Assembly (NCBI GenBank): GCA_963920525.1
Contig: OY986438.1
Coordinates: 182,264,888 to 182,328,887 of the forward strand
DNA: 64,000 nucleotides
Direction of reading: 5' to 3'
Origin: Dichetophora obliterata
Lineage: Eukaryota > Arthropoda > Insecta > Diptera > Sciomyzidae
Shown: positions 34,761 to 47,395 of the stretch, piece by piece
How the letters are laid out: each line of letters starts with the position of its first letter
How positions within the stretch are numbered: position 1 is the stretch's first letter
Translations under genes and position numbers: made by a program
Notes under the pieces: generated by a model
The model's input: only the letters and a program-made list of their open reading frames with translations
Told to the model about the DNA's origin: nothing
Databases searched by the model: none

Positions 34761-36162
34761 TGGCTTATTGGATTAAGATCGTGCACAATTTTTTTGTGAA
34801 AATATGTTCCATAGTTTTCGTCGTTAATTTGGCTTCTTGAACCATAGTGCCGCATTGGTACATTGGCCCTGACTCAATTCGAACCATAGGATAACAATGA
34901 GCAACGCATACCAATATAATAAATATGCGAATATCGCCGCTACTGTATATTGAGCTGCTGCTGCCTGTTGCCGCTTCCTCAACGCTTATTATGCTCGAAC
35001 ATATGCGCCACGTAATCTCAAGTCGATCGTGTGATCGTTACAAACGGCAAATCGAGTCACTCGAATCGAATGTTTGTCTGTCTGTTCGTCCGTCCATGTC
35101 TATGATCTAGTCCAGGTCCAAATTGCGTAGCTGAGGTTTTAGGCCTATTTATGTAGGCAGCAGCAGCGCTTCTAGGCACCAACCAGGTTAGGGACAAAAA
35201 TTGCGCACATTGTTTTTGTCATCTCGTTGCGACGCATATTTTTCCACTCACTGCCGCACATGCGCGGTTATTTGGTCATTCTTCTTGTGTCGTTGGGAAA
35301 CACAATTTTAAATTGGACAAAGATTATGCGTAATATTTTTTATTTTTTTCTTTTTTATTTTTGTATTTTTGTAAGGATTTTACATTTTCAATTTTGGTTT
35401 TTAGTTCTTGTTGTGGCGTTGTTTATTTTTTTTTTTGGCATATTCCTGAATCTTGAATCTTCTTGGCTGCAATGGCTGGGTCGATCGGTCGGCAAGAGCG
35501 AGCGCGCAATCGCAGCGAGCACCTCATCAATTCCGATTTTGGTGTTTGGAGTTGCCGTCGTCTTCGTCGTCGTTGTCTGTCTGTTTTAGCTTGGTTTGGC
35601 ATCTTGTTATCTTGCGCGGTGGCGAAATAATTTTTATGTCGTTAAGGTTTCATAACTTGGTAAACTTTCATCTGGTTTTTGTGCCTATGTTTTCAATGTT
35701 GTTGTCTTTGTTGATGCAGTTGTCCTGTTGTGTCTTTGCATAAGCTTCCATCCACATACGTTTTCTTGCTTATTAGTTTAATAGCTAAGCATGTTGTTCT
35801 TTAAACATGCAGAATGTTTCTTAACTAAGTCCACGCAGAAGAATATGAAGAAGAAGCAGAAGAAGTTAGAAAAAAATATTTGAGTCAAACCAAGTCCAAT
35901 TAGTTGAGCAAACAACTAAGGAATTAAGGGGCAACAATTTCTTAAGACGTCTCTGCTTGGAAACTGCAGTTCTATAAAAGCAAAGATTGTCGAAGCCGTT
36001 CTGGAACATTTAATAGATTTTATTTCGATATAATTTTAATTAAAGCAAACTGAAAACACACTCCATCATCAACTTGTTCTCCATCCCGATTCAAAGATAT
36101 TTTCAATGGTTTCAGCAATTAGATTCTATCTTCGTCTACATTGAAATAAGTATATTATGTGT
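34761..36162. other. No gene seen
   Basis: Contains a GTCTGTCTGTTCGTCCGTCC run at 35073-35094, comparable with the one near 31320. The frames at 35227-35743 are low-complexity V/F/S-rich and not accepted. Confidence 0.42.
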
Positions 36163-36310
36163 TGAACAAACATATCTCTGTTCGAAAAACGATAACCAGT
36201 TTGAAAATATATATCATATATCATAATATTTATATTGAGTAAACATATCTCTGTTCGAAAGACGATAATCAGTTTGAAAATATGTATTAAAATTCATAAT
36301 ATTTATTATA
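36163..36310 (+). repeat. Tandem duplication, ~75-bp period
   Basis: Two copies of ACATATCTCTGTTCGAAA followed by GACGATAA.CAGTTTGAAAAT and a CATAATATTTAT end. Confidence 0.85.
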
Positions 36311-36476
36311 TAAAAAGGATCATTTGGGAAAAAAAATACTAAAACTTACAATAAATTAAAAATGCCAATAGTTGAACTTATTTCTTCACAATGCCAATTG
36401 TGTGAAATTATGAATTAGTGTGGAGTAAAATATTATATAACAAATTTTACTTAACTTAACTTGTTTTACAAATCTC

Positions 36477-38010
36477 AACGTAAACAAAGCCTCTGGTCCT
36501 GACGGCATACCTCCAATTGTGCTTAAAATGCGTTCTTCTTTGCTGGCTCGTCCTTTGCGCAAGCTTTTCAACATCTCCTACAGAACAGGAGTATTTCCAT
36601 CTTGTTGGAAGGTGGCAAATGTCCAGCCGGTGCCTAAAAAAGGTGATGCCACGAACCCTGCAAACTACCGATCCATTGCGATATTCTCTACGCTTTCCAA
36701 AGTTATGGAGAGCGTAATAAACTTCAACGTTGTGAACTATCTGGATTATAACCAACTGCTCAGTGACCGTCAATATGGTTTCCGAAGGGCTTGCTCTACT
36801 GGTGATCTTATGGCGTTCTTAACCGAAGAATAGGTCTGTTCCCGTACTCGATTCAAGTAACTTGAAATTGCTTGAAAGCGTTTCTTGACACATTTTTCAT
36901 GCTCGAGAGAGAAGAAGAACAAACTAAATGTCACTCTCTATTCTATTACAATTACCCGAAGCTAGCTTGAACTTGAAAAATTTCTCCGAGCACGAATCTT
37001 CTTCTTCCACTTAGTTCAATTTATTGTCAATCAGCAACTGTTCTGCTCGAAACTTGCTTGAAGTCGTTTCCGTACTTTTTTCATATTTTTACATTTTGAC
37101 AGATAATTGAGTTATGCACTGTAAACATTTAAGATGGCAACGACTTTACGACTTTTCTTATGGAGGTGAATTTGGTGAAAATGTCACAGCTACATTGCAA
37201 GGTTGCTGTCGCAGTTATAGAATTATTTCTAATCTGACGGGCGACAACAGCGCAAATATAAGGGTTTGTGCATGCAAGAATGAAACAATTGTATGATTTT
37301 TCCATATTGTTGACTCTTTCTTCATGTCGAGTTGTAATGTCGAGTAGTGATGAAAGTGTTCAGTGCATTATGTACTGAACACATTGACGACGACTGCAAC
37401 AGTGCGAAACAACATGAAGAAAGAAACAACAATCTGGAAGTATCATTAGATTGTTTCATTCACGTATACACAAAGACTTATTTTGTTCTGTTGTCGCACG
37501 TCAAATTAGAAAAAATTCTAAACCGACGACAGCGACTTTGTTGCAATCACTCATTGTCTTGCAACATTTTCACCACTTTCACCTCCATAAGAAAATTATG
37601 TAAAAATAATTTGACATTTGACGCACTGTTGCTGTCGTCGTCAATGTGTTCAAGGCATTACTCTCACAGATTGAACTTTACTCGAACTTAACTTGAAGTA
37701 AGTACGGGAACAGACCTAATGGAATAAATGCGTTCACTTTCTTGGCGAGAGCAGGGTTGTTGCTCTTGATATTTCAAAAGCGTTTGGCCGAGTGTGGCAT
37801 AAAGCGCTCGTGTCAAAACTTGATGCATATGGGTTTGGCGGTAACTTTGCTCGATGAATAACGTGTTTCCTCAAGGACAGAACGATTCGGGTCGTAGCTG
37901 ACGGTATTTCGTCTGAGAAGCACGCCATCAACGCAGGTGTACCACAGGGTTCACTCCTATCGCCCACCTTGTTTTTGGTTTTTATCAACGACATCCTGTC
38001 GTTGACGCAG
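36477..38010 (+). mobile_element. Jockey-superfamily LINE fragment split by a TIR element
   Basis: RT sequence at 36477-36831 and 37718-38010 becomes continuous when the 886-bp insert at 36832-37717 and one AAT are removed. Both LINE ends are missing; sequence after 38010 is not recognisably LINE. Confidence 0.82.
36477..38010 (+). pseudogene. LINE reverse transcriptase pseudogene (two parts)
   Basis: Part one reads NKASGPDGIPPIVLK, VANVQPVPKKGDATNPANYR, SIAIFSTLSKVMESVI and QYGFRRACSTGDLMAFLTEE, the standard RT blocks up to just before motif A. Across the insert it continues WNKCVHFLGESRVVALDISK with motif A as ALDISKAFGRVWHKAL (the second position of FDRVWH changed to Gly), then a stop (TGA at 37857), FLKDRTIRVVADG, and motif B GVPQGSLLSPTLFLVFINDI, ending with a stop at 38011. 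Motif C is absent. The mutation and stops mark a dead copy that was probably already decaying when hit. RT of this type performs target-primed insertion. Confidence 0.85.
36832..37717. mobile_element. Non-autonomous TIR element inside LINE RT
   Basis: Ends AGGTCTGTTCCCGTACT and its exact inverse (17 bp), with AAT on both sides (36829-36831 and 37718-37720). Removing the element and one AAT restores the LINE reading frame, which fixes the boundaries. Subterminal sequence is partly inverted: TTTTCTTATGGAGGTGAA near 37155 against its complement near 37585. A 3-bp duplication suggests PIF/Harbinger-like or CMC-like machinery, but AAT is not the usual TWA. The 60-residue frame at 37114-37296 has no recognised domain. 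Confidence 0.85.
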
Positions 38011-38630
38011 TAGCCAATACATTCGCATAAATTGGTGCGCATTTGCAACAATGCGCATTTACAAAACCCACATTTGCGAAGGACCCTTTACTCGTTGTAG
38101 GAGTAACAGGGACAAATATATATAGTAAATGCTCTAAATGCGCATTTAGCTCTCAGTGTGAACATAGCATAAAACTTTGCATCAGGCTCGCAAGCAAGGG
38201 GATTTCCGGAGTAAATTATGAATCAAAAGAGTTCGAAAAGTTTAAACAAATTAGTCAAATGGGGCAATTAAAGGTAAAAGTTTTTGTTAGTAAATGTTTT
38301 TAAAAATTATTTAGAGAACTATAAATGAAGTCTTCAATAAAGAGTCTTTAATATCTTCTAAATATATATATTTTAAATAAAATTAAAGAAGCAATAGTAA
38401 CATCATTTTAACGTAAATACATTTTAAAATACACTTTATATCGAAATATGAACACTTTAACAATTTTTTAAATTTTTTCCAAGTTCCTTAACCTATAGCT
38501 GCCTGCACATAATTCCCGCCGACCGATTTTCTCCAAACTCACATATGTAAGCAAGGGATACCTAGAGTTTATATAAAATAAAATGAAGGACTCTACCTGT
38601 CCGAACACCTGAGATAATGGGGAACAAAAC
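38011..38630. other. No gene seen
   Basis: Contains two AATGCGCATTT palindrome-like words (near 38049 and 38137); nothing else is supportable. Confidence 0.42.
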
Positions 38631-39293
38631 AGCCAATTTTGGCATCCCCCGAATAGCATTTTCAAGCTACTTTTGTACTAGAGACCAACTAACGGTTGTT
38701 TTCAAAAGAAAATTAAGCCTATGAGCTAATTCCTTGGATATAAAAACATGGAACTGCAAATGTTCATGCCATTTGACAAGTGCTTTAAGGAGATTTTACG
38801 GGTCTGTTCAAGAAGAATCTACTTGTTATGTAATGTAATTATATAATTATAATTTCTTGTTTTTTATATGACATTTTTAAGAACACTTTTGGATTTATTT
38901 TAGTTTAATGCAAAAATTAAGTAGATTTTGGAACTGTTAGTGTTAAAAAAAAAGAACAATTATGTTTTTTAGATAGCGCAAAGGACTTCAAAAAATCATT
39001 GTTTAAAATGTACTTTACTTTTTCATTAAACAAAAAAATCTCAACAGAGCTAAAATACTTTCATATAAAAAACATAAAAATTATAATTAAACTAACATAA
39101 CAAGTGTATTCTTTTTGAACAAACCCGTAAAATCTCCTTAAAGCACTTGTCAAATGGCATGAACATTTGCAGTTCCATGTTTTTATATCCAAGGAATTAG
39201 CTGATAGGCTTGATTTTCTTTTAAAACAATATTCAGTTGGTCTCTAGTACAAAATCTGCTTGAAAATGCTATTCGGGGTCGCCAAAATTGGCT
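38631..39293. repeat. Long inverted repeat (about 300-bp arms)
   Basis: The arms start AGCCAATTTTGGC on each side and pair inward through CCCGAATAGCATTTTCAAGC, TACTAGAGACCAACT, AATTCCTTGGATATAAAAAC, ATGGAACTGCAAATGTTCAT, TTTGACAAGTGCTTTAAGGA and GATTTTACGGG, then with lower identity to a short loop near 38940-39000. The AGCCAATTTTGGC tip is itself near-palindromic. No coding frame and no clear target duplication. It could be a MITE or a hairpin-RNA source. Confidence 0.88.
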
Positions 39294-41316
39294 CAGACCA
39301 AAAAAAAGTGTACCAATGAAATGTATTTTTTATGTACTATTGAATTTTATTACTGGAATAAGAGGTCACTTGTTCGATATATTCTTATGCTCATTTGATT
39401 TAGAAAAGGTGAAACTCTTTTGGACAAAAAGTATTTTTCAATGTTACTGTTTCACAGTTTTTTTCCATGCATTTTGCGCATAACTGATTATTCCTCTCTT
39501 TTAATCCCTCAGCTCCTTTGCGACCACGGAAAAGCACCGCGGAGGCGTGATTTCAAAATCGTTCGTTTAACATACTACGCGTTGCTATACGAAATGAAAT
39601 GCATTGAAATCAATTTTTAATAATAAAAAAATATTCTAGACCATCATACATGGTTCAGCACGCGCTTACCTAGATGCCTGCCCAAATCCCAAAGGAATTT
39701 CTCGGCATGTTTGTTTGTGCGCAGCATCGCGTTTGAATTGTTTATGTTTTTTCAGCCATCATTTTACTGCTCAGTGATTTTTTGCCATACTTCCTCGAGT
39801 AGGAGGAACTCATGGCATGAATTACGGTGCTGTAAAATTGAGATCAGGAAATTCCACAAACTTGAAAATAAAAACTTGAAGCCAAAGTGTGCAGCCTGAA
39901 TAGCAAAAATAACACTGTGCTCTTCAACTGTTTTATTTTTTAATGTCCTTGAATCCTTGCTGCTGTTTTGGATGTTTTCGCAATGAATGACTTTGAGATA
40001 CACGGCATTTAGTTGCCATTAAAAGTGTCAACCCTAAACATTCTCTACACAGTCTGCGCCTGGACATTATTTAATAATTCACATCGCGTTAATGGAATTT
40101 TTAATGCCAAAAATTCAGACAAATTGCTTTATGCCAGGACAACAAATTTAGGATGCAAGGAGTCTTTTTAGAAGGTAGTGAAGATTAAAAATATTTAAAA
40201 AGGTTGAAAATAAAGGAGTCTCAAGGTTGAAGCTTCCCATCTAGCTTTGATTTTCGTTTCCACAAAAAATTTTTTGTCGTAGCTCCTCTGCATCTAAAGC
40301 CAAAGAAACTTTTATTTTTATAAAATGTATAGCATTTCGTTTTTCAACTGCTACTTATATGAGTTAGGCATAAAAAAGCTCTACGACAACAACAGCGGCC
40401 ACTTTAGTTAAATTGTCATAAATTGCAGAGTAGAGTAGAGTATAAACTTCTAACAACAAATGAAATAAAAAAGTTGAAGAGGTATTTTTTGGTTTTATTT
40501 TAGGGTTTATTTTAAAAATTCACTTTTACTTTAGAAACTTCTTCTTTTTGCTGTTTTCCTTTAATTGACGATATTTCCAAAACTAAAACGTGATTACTTT
40601 TTCTAAAAAATTGTATAGAAAACAGCATTTAAGTGTTTTTAAGAAGGAAGAAGAACTAGGCAATAAGGATTCTATCACGAATTTTATTAAATTTAAAAAA
40701 GCCAACAAAATAAAACACGTCATATGTTTTTTTTTGTTTATAAAAATTATACAGATAAACTGATAAAATTTTGGAAGCTGAAAAAACTTATTTATAAAGA
40801 ATAAAATATAACTAGTGATTGTCCCCCGAAAATTGGGTGGGCGAATATAAGCTTTAGAGATTTTATCAATAATATTATGACTGGTTTGAATCAAAACCTT
40901 TTGATAAACGCATTTTAAGAGTCTAGAGAGTGGTTTCTGTTAAACAATCTAATTTTCGTAACTTTTCATGAATTAATATGAAATCAACCTTACATTGCAA
41001 TTTGACAGTGGTTGCACTTTAAATCATTTTACAGCCGTGCTGGAGTACTGTAACTGACCAAATAAGTTTTAAGCAACAACTACATGACTTAACACAGGGT
41101 TGGCTAAAACTACTTCGGATATTATTCAATTGACGTAAGATTCACCGTAATTTCCCCACTCGTGAATATAAAAAACATGAGCGCTGTCTTGTTAAATGTT
41201 TATAGCTATAGTATAATTACCCAGGTATTATAAATCGAAAGGGTTGAACTGTCATTGTAGGGATAGAATGTCAAAAGACCGTGATGACAATCAAAACAAT
41301 GATGCTTCTTATATGT
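39294..41316. other. No gene seen
   Basis: AT-rich; no recognised repeats or domains. The frame at 40583-40894 (minus) is F/I/K-rich with no signature. Confidence 0.42.
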
Positions 41317-41323
41317 TAATAAT

Positions 41324-42329
41324 GGCTCCGCGAAATATTTCCTTACGAAATAAGTCCTAACGAAATAACTTTTAATGAAAGAACTCCTAGAAGTAAATGA
41401 GATAAGTCCTAACGTTGAAAAATGATGAAATAGCTCCCAACTCTTGGTGAAATAAGACCTAAAGAAAAGATGAAATAAAACCTAACATTTAGGAGTGTGT
41501 TCATTATGAAATAAAACCTAAACGGAAGTGATGAATTAAATCCTAATTTTCAGAATTTTAAAAAAAAAACAATTCTGTTTCTTCTGGCAGCCACCATAAA
41601 GCGAGCAGGGAAGGCTATAGACCTCTGAAAAAATGCACACAAAAGGGAAAATGAAATGGGAAAATGAAATGAAATAACATTTGGAATATTTTTTTATATG
41701 AAATATTGCCCCGTAGTAAACTAATTTCGATAAGGCAAGTATATAGTGTTTTTCTGTGTTATTCCCACGTTCCGCGCGACCCTCAGCACCCTTCCGCGCC
41801 CCTCCGCGATGGCTCGCGCCAGACTACGTTCGGTGCGACTGCCTGGCCGCTACCATAGAGTGAGCAGAGAAGGCTCTAGATCTCTGGAAAAATGCATACA
41901 AAATGAAAAATTATATAAGGGCCCAAATTCGGGATCTTTTTTTAAAATGAAATATTGCCCCACCACATAAAATGATATTTGGCCGATAAAATGATTTTCC
42001 CTTGTACGTGTTTTTAAAACCACATTTCGTATAAGGGCAAATCGTTATATAATAAATAAAAAAACGATTTGGGCTTTATACGAACATGTCCTTTTCCGTT
42101 TTATGACCATATTTCATAGAGCCATAGAAGTTAAATAACATAGAAGTTATTTGAACAGACACCTTATAGTCAAAGATGAAATAATTCCTAACATTGTTGA
42201 AAGAACACCTAACACTTTGGAGTTCTTTCATGTGAAATAACTCCTAACTTTGTATAGGAAATTTAAGGAGTTATTAAAGTTCTTTTTTTGATAGGAGTTG
42301 TTTCGTTAGGAGTTATTTCGCGGAGCCGG
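41324..42329. mobile_element. Foldback-type element with TCCTAACGAAATAA arrays
   Basis: The ends are GGCTCCGCGAAATA and the inverse of CCGGCTCCGCGAAATAAC, flanked by TAATAAT (41317-41323 and 42330-42336). Each end carries a run of irregular copies of GAAATAASTCCTAAC, in opposite orientation at the two ends. The interior has a direct duplication (about 41590-41720 and 41846-41985) sharing a GAGCAG.GAAGGCT.TAGA..TCT block and GAAATATTGCCCC, plus a GC-rich patch at 41768-41850. No transposase. A 7- to 9-bp duplication and array-built ends resemble Foldback or hAT-like elements. Confidence 0.75.
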
Positions 42330-42336
42330 TAATAAT

Positions 42337-42995
42337 TGAAACGGAAAATTTTTTGTTTATAGATTTTGAATTTTAGGAACTTGTGAATTTTCCTTATGCT
42401 TTCTTATTTGAAAATTTTAGACTTAATTGCCGAGTCTAAGCCACCTTCATAAAAAACAGCAACAGCAAATAATTTTTTTACTCTTTCTTGTGAAAATTAA
42501 TTCATCAAACTCTGAAGTAAGCAAAGAAAAAATCCCCTTTAATTTTTTAATGTGTTTACACTACTTGTATTTGACACTTTATCCCTGCAGCTTGACAGCG
42601 CAGTCGCTATTTATAATACCTGGTAGCTTAATCATGTTAATAGCTATCAAATGTTTTTCACCCCATTTGAATATTTATCGCTTTAATATTGAGCTCCTCA
42701 AACAAACTGAGTTGGACAATACTTTCTGTATTTCTGTTTTTCACTTATACAATTAATCTTTTCACAAAGTTTTTGCAATGGTGTAAGCTCATTCCCTCAT
42801 TCCAATACAATTTTTGCACTGATACAGGCCGCAAATAGCTCTCATTTCACAAAAACTTCACTTAGTAAGCCGGTGTGACCTCTACAGGTGCAATTTTTCA
42901 TCCCTAAGAATTCTTTTAAAAATGCCCATTCATGTTTTCCACCCTTCTGAATGTCCCCGAACAAAAATACAAAAAAAAAATAATGTGTCCCCCTT
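42337..42995. other. No gene seen
   Basis: AT-rich; the frame at 42427-42756 has no recognised domain. Confidence 0.42.
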
Positions 42996-43003
42996 GTGGG
43001 AGT

Positions 43004-44489
43004 CAAGGTTGCCAGCCAAAATTCGGAACAATTCCCACGAAAAGTACCTTTTTCCCAAAGTAACATAAATTAAATACCACCGAAATTCCCATGATAAAGG
43101 TAAACAAAAACAATTCCCACAGCAATTCAAAAATACCAAAAAAAATCCCACGATCATTAAAAATTACCACAAAAATACCATGCGTTTTAAATATACCACC
43201 AAAAATCCCATATGCATTTAAAAATCCCATAAAAATCCCATACGTATTAAAAAATACCATGAAAAATCCCATATGTATAAGAAATTTTTAAAAATTTAGA
43301 AAAACCAGAAAATTTTGCATTTAAATAAGCAGAAATAAATAAACACGTCCAGTTAAAAATTTTGCATTTATTGTCGTTGTTCCAAAACTATAACAAATAA
43401 ATAACATACAAATTGTTTCACATAAAGTTAATTGTAATACATATCTCATGTTTTAGTCTTATATTTGAGATCGTGAATTTTATTTGTTTGTTTCCATTTA
43501 AAAATTTCTAAAACGAATTTATGCTTATAAAAATAAACAAATAAAAAAAAACGAAATAAAATAAAAATATTGTTTTCAAAAATATTTGTGGTTTGTGTGC
43601 GTTCCTTTCGCCTTAATATAATCGCGATAACAAATTTTCTCAAAGGAACGGCAAGAAAAACGACTCATAGCCCTCTATAGTCTATAGTCTATAGTCTATA
43701 GGGCACTACCGTTGCAGTAAAAATAAGATTCAAACAAGCACTCATGATATATAACTATTAGGTGTCATGAGAACGTGTGTCGTTCAAAACAGTTGTGAAC
43801 TGTTATGGTAGTGATACCTTAGTGATGTTTTTCTCTGAATGTGTTTTACTCTAAACGTCAGAAAAATTGTAAATTATTTAATTTAATTATTAATTTTATG
43901 CAATTATTTAAATAATTTAAGTAAAATTGTTGGCTCCGCTGAATGCGTCCAATGTGTGTGACACACGCGGCTAGTTTTTTTTTTCTTTCTTTTGTTTAAC
44001 ATTTGATGGTCGCATCTCGTGCGAAAACAGGTACCTGTCATGGCTACCTAATAGTCATTTTATCAAACAAACAAATAATTCAAAAAATGAAATGACAGCT
44101 CATAAGAATATACAGGTGCGGCACCTGTGTTGCAAATTTTTTAAAGGCTATATCACAATTTTATATGGATAGCAAAAATAATCCTATTTGTTATGAAATT
44201 ATTATTTTTGTTTTTGCTTTGCATGTTAAAACAAATAATGTGGATTATTTTGAAGCGAATGGAACGCAGCTAATATGATTAAGATTTTGCTTAATAAAAG
44301 TGAGAAAAAATTTTAAGAACAAATTCCCAAATTCCCATGCAATTAAAAAATACTACGCTGAATTCCCACGCCAATTAAAAAATACCACGCTGAATTTAAA
44401 AATACCATGAGAATTCCCAAAAAAAAAATTCCCAAGACCAATTAAAAATTACCACGAATAGGATTTTTCCCACAATGCTGACAACCTTG
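43004..44489. mobile_element. hAT-type non-autonomous element
   Basis: TIR CAAGGTTGCCAGC at the left and CAAGGTTGTCAGC read inward from the right (12 of 13), flanked by the 8-bp GTGGGAGT at 42996-43003 and 44490-44497. An 8-bp duplication and CA.GGTTG ends fit the hAT superfamily. Both ends carry arrays of words like AATTCCCAYG and TTAAAAAATACCAC in the same orientation. The interior holds a (TAGTCTA) run at 43677-43701 and no transposase frame; the small open frames at 43091-43291 and opposite simply translate the array. Confidence 0.85.
43677..43701 (+). repeat. TAGTCTA heptanucleotide repeat
   Basis: Three to four consecutive units of CTATAGT inside the hAT-type element. Confidence 0.85.
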
Positions 44490-44497
44490 GTGGGAGT

Positions 44498-47392
44498 CCC
44501 AATTAACAAAAAAAAACACTTAACTAATATAAATACTTCATTTTTTCAAATAACATCTCGAAAGATCAAATGTAAGCAATGATACTATTCTTTTTTTACC
44601 GCCAACATTTCATTTAAAACTATCCATCCTGTATCTGTCACTCAAAAAAAAATTTTTAGCTCAAAGCTTATTCCGAAAATATTTTCTATCTTTCTTCAAA
44701 TAAAAACTGAATAGAATCAGTGAATATGTTTAAAAAAAATTGTACGAACATTTGACAAAATGTAATACTGTTTTCAATTGAACTATTCTAATCTGCATTT
44801 TTAAAAATAATGTTATCGAAAAATAACTTGTTACTGTATAAAGAGTCAAAGAGACAGGTGTGAATGTGAAGTAAATTTTAAGTCATTCCGTACTTTTCAG
44901 TTAAGACCACAAAATAAAAGTTTTTATTTTGGAAGAATCAAAACATAGCTGCATTATTTTTGTAAAAATTCCAAATATCCCCAATATTTTCTTGCACGAT
45001 TTTGATCTATTTAAGACCCTTTTCCTTTATGTCACACGTTGTCAAAAAATCTTGAACGCCCTTCCTCTCTCCACTAGGTCACTCGGCATTCTTATTTTCA
45101 AAATTTTGTTGGTTTGTCTTATATATTCTCAATTCGATACACAAAAGTTATAGTCTTCCCATATATATGTCACACGTTTTGAACCCCAGCCCATATTATA
45201 TATACCCCACCCCCTATCACATAATGTTGTAAAGTTTTAATTCCGTTCTGGCCATAATTGTTTAATAAAACCATGGAGTAATTTGAAATATTTAAAATTT
45301 TTTGTCACTTAAATTATTTTTATGCTGTAGAATTTCGTAAGAAATATAAAAACATTTTGAAAGATTCATTTTCATCAAAAAAAAAATCAAAAAATTAAAA
45401 AAGTATGAAAAAAGGAAAAATTTACTACAAAAACAAATTTTGCCCTATTTTGTGAGCATATATTTAATATCTAAGAAGTTTTTGATGTTTTGACAAAAAC
45501 AGTTTGATGGAAATCGATTAAAAAATGGTTGAGATATTTGCTTGCAAAATCAAAACTTGAAATTTCGATAGTTTTTTTTCTCATTCTGAGGCGATGGCCT
45601 TGCTTCAAGGAAATGTATTGTACTGATAAAATCTACAGTTTTCGAGATATCGCAACAATTTTGATGCCATAATAATGGGAATTTATTTAAAATACTATCC
45701 GCGGAAAATATTACCAAAAAAACTTTCTTATACAGTTATTTTTCACAACCAAAAATTTTTTATTCAAAAATACGTTTTACGTAAATTAAATGCCAAAATA
45801 ACAGGATTTTTTTCAAATTTATTATTTGAAAGAAATATCACCATCACAATATATATTAACACATGTTACATAAAAAATGCTTACTGTAGGGTATCCGTAA
45901 GATATAGTGAAAAATGGAGTGTTTGTTATACATTTTAGCAATGTTTTAAATGCCTTCTTACATCATGTTCTTTCATCTCTTTTAGTTTAGATTTTAAGAA
46001 ATTATCTTTAAACGCTCATATTTCAAGTCAAAGGTCACTAATAAAAAAACCACCAAATTGTGCACGCCTTCACATCCAGCACTTTCATTCGATACCTCAT
46101 TTGCCATTTTAGACCCTGCCAATACTGACATCTCAGAAATTCAAACCGAAATAAATATCTAAGTGGATTCTTTTCGTTTAAATATTTAAAACACTTATTA
46201 ACAATAGACTTTAAACTTTGAAAATATTTTTTAAGAATGTTTACCCAAGTTAAAAAAAAAAGAAAAGAGACGTAAAAATCGATTAAGAAATGGCTAAAAT
46301 ATTTGCTTTGGGCATCACGCATTCTCATTCACATTAAATCGAATTCGTATCTTAAGTCTTTTTGTCATATTTTCAATTTTAAACGCTCATATCTGCTTAA
46401 CAGTATCACCTATCGTAAATCTAAGAATTTTGTGCATGCCTGCAGCTCAAAATCTTTCTTATGATATATCAAGTTTTTCTGTAGCGTTTGTAGATTTCCT
46501 GGAATAAGAGTACCCTTACAGGAATAAATTATAGATTTTTTCAAAATCAAATATACATTTCATATAGTTTCATCACCAGGAAGCTGAAAAAACATTTATA
46601 AAGAATAAAATAAAATTTTATGAAAATCAAATATACATTTTTTATATTTTTACCTAATTTTTTAAGGTTTTTAAAGCATTTTAAAGGTTTACAGTAATTT
46701 TTTGTTTTGCAAAATATTTATTTTTATTTATTTTATTTTCTTTTATTTTAATAAGTTAATTACAGTTATTAATAATTAAAATACAAGGCCAGCAACACTA
46801 TTAACAATAGCTTTTGGCTTTTGTAAAAAAAGATTTTGAAATTATACCTAATTTTTTCGAATTTTGTATTTTTGTCCCCTTTCAATGCAGTGAGTGAGTG
46901 ATGTGACGCAGAATCGTCTTTGAAAATAACGTTGTCAGTGTGTGATCAGTGCTTCTTAATGAACGCCAGCAATGGCTGTTTAATATAATATTAATAATTT
47001 TCAGTGTTCCGTAAAAAATATTACCAGATCATCTGACATTGTGGAAACTTGAGTTTTTTCTGATCAAATGACCATATGATCCAACCATATGACCCTTATT
47101 CAGTCTTGCAAAGACGAATAGCAGTTTTTTATTTTGCCATGAGGTTTACTTTCATTCGTTTCGTCAAAACTTACTTCCTTGTTTTAAGCCCTACCTTTAT
47201 TTTCTGACTAGGTTCAGTTTCTGACTAGGAAGAAGGTGTTAAATTCTAATCAGTTAAATATGTTAGTAATATTTTTTCCTTACATTTTTTAAATAAATGT
47301 AAATATTAGGTTCCTTTTGGAAATAAGATTCCTTAATACATAAGACGTTACTTTTTTGTTTCTGATTTGCTTAGGAGATTAACTGTCTATGA
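44498..47392. other. No gene seen
   Basis: AT-rich. A short direct repeat, AAATCAAATATACATTT, occurs at 46544 and 46624. Open frames 45675-45938 and 46038-46328 show no domain. Confidence 0.42.
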
Positions 47393-47395
47393 TTA

